Positions 63,011-64,000 of a stretch of DNA of 64,000 nucleotides are shown piece by piece; position 1 is the stretch's first letter; each line of letters starts with the position of its first letter. Location: NCBI GenBank assembly GCA_021904315.1, contig CM038908.1, forward strand, positions 29,440,001 to 29,504,000, in the 5' to 3' direction. This DNA comes from Sphagnum magellanicum. Lineage: Eukaryota > Streptophyta > Sphagnopsida > Sphagnales > Sphagnaceae. Below the pieces are notes generated by a model, which saw nothing but the letters and a program-made list of their open reading frames with translations, ran no database searches and had not been told where the DNA came from. A program made the translations under genes and the position numbers.

Positions 63011-64000
63011 AATAGGTTTTGTGCTTATTAAAGGTAGAAATCTTTTGGCCTAATTAGCCTAGTGGGCATCATAATAATTATTTAATTAATAATAGTAAAT
63101 GTTATTTACCATCTATTAGTTTACTAGAGGATAAAACTACTTTGGTTAGTTAATATCTTGTGAATGAATGATTGGTATTTGTTTTACTAATCAACTAACT
63201 AGGGGATTTCTGGGAAGGATTAAGATACATGCCTATTTTTTAAAAGAAGATGTGAACCATGTGTGGATTAGTGAAAATGGGAACTTGAAGGAGAAGAAGG
63301 ATCATTCTTGGTGTAACATGGTTGAACAAAGTAGGAAGAGAAATGGAAATGCTTGGAGAGTTTGGGAGAGGAGAACTAAGGGTCAAAACACACTCAAAGG
63401 AAACACAAAGGGCGTCAGATGTTAAAAACTACCATAAAAAATAAAGATATATTTATTTTTTTCTATTTGAAACCATGGTAATCATGGCAAGTTATTCCTT
63501 TATAACACAAATAAATGTCAAAAAACTCAAATTAAAATCCCATTTGATCTAGTTTTAGGCCTTGATTTAGTTAAAGACTTTTGAAAATGAAAATGTTTTT
63601 CATTAAAAAAGGACATTTTTACAAAGGAATTTCAAAGGACTCATTAAAAAAGTAAGTTGATGGTAAAAAGAAAAAGATGATAATGACCTAAACACAAAAA
63701 AAATTAATAATTTAAAAAACGTGGAATTCTTAAACTTTGAAAATTCAAAGTACGTTTTAAATTTTTAAAATTTCAAGATTGCTTTACAACATATATATGG
63801 GGTATTAAACAAATTGAAAGTTTATAATACATGAAATTGAACCTTAAAATAATGAACATTTTTTGGTATGATTTGAAATTATCATCATTTTTCAAGACGA
63901 AACATAAAATTTGCAATGAATCTACAAACTTTTACAAATTCCTATTTTCTCAACAATGATATTAAAAGAAAGGATTTGTTGGGGCAACTCTAATTATTTT
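63011..64000. other. Intergenic DNA to the window end, nothing recognised
   Basis: AT-rich. An 85-aa plus-strand frame at 63168-63425 is Lys/Asn/Trp-rich and lacks any motif I recognise. Confidence 0.4.

Overview
The window is nuclear DNA of a land plant. The evidence is spliced genes with GT-AG introns, a plant-length S-adenosylhomocysteine hydrolase, a trihelix transcription factor, a plant receptor-like cytoplasmic kinase and a COBRA-like gene copy, set in long AT-rich stretches full of old plant transposons. The repeat types and the odd trihelix architecture hint at a seed-free plant or a gymnosperm rather than a typical flowering plant. I cannot fix the lineage from sequence reading alone.

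Layout. 1-2562 (+): a five-exon trihelix factor whose C-terminal half carries a domain resembling the N-terminal SAM oligomerisation domain of LEAFY; its reading frame is open to the left window edge. 3198-6007 (-): a complete four-exon SAHH gene, convergent with the trihelix gene. 6.2-33 kb: a repeat field with a decayed reverse-transcriptase element of non-LTR type (about 8.9-11.45 kb), a ~98-bp minisatellite (13.3-13.7 kb), a Ty1/Copia fossil (about 19.4-21.65 kb, minus), a hAT transposase fossil (about 23.0-25.3 kb, minus), a decayed minisatellite next to telomere-like repeats (25.7-26.57 kb), and a Ty3/Gypsy fossil with both LTRs (about 28.36-31.67 kb, minus) lying inside a GA-rich minisatellite. 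33128-35050 (-): a two-exon receptor-like cytoplasmic kinase whose catalytic HRD reads HRN. 35-54.5 kb: intergenic DNA with microsatellites, a PIF/Harbinger transposase fossil (about 40.05-40.8 kb, minus), dispersed repeat pairs and a short tandem array. 56.75-58.9 kb (+): a broken COBRA-like (COBL7/10-type) gene copy. 59344-59639: a CACTA-type foldback MITE with 79-bp terminal inverted repeats and a CAT target-site duplication. 61.1-62.35 kb: two more minisatellites. 62.76-63.0 kb (-): a LINE reverse-transcriptase fragment.

The three intact genes show no obvious joint pathway. SAHH is methyl-cycle housekeeping, the trihelix protein a probable DNA-binding regulator, and the kinase a probable signalling pseudokinase. 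The most novel-looking item is the trihelix plus LEAFY-SAM-like fusion. Exon borders were set by hand from splice consensus and reading-frame continuity. No tRNA, rRNA, CRISPR or organellar sequence was recognised.
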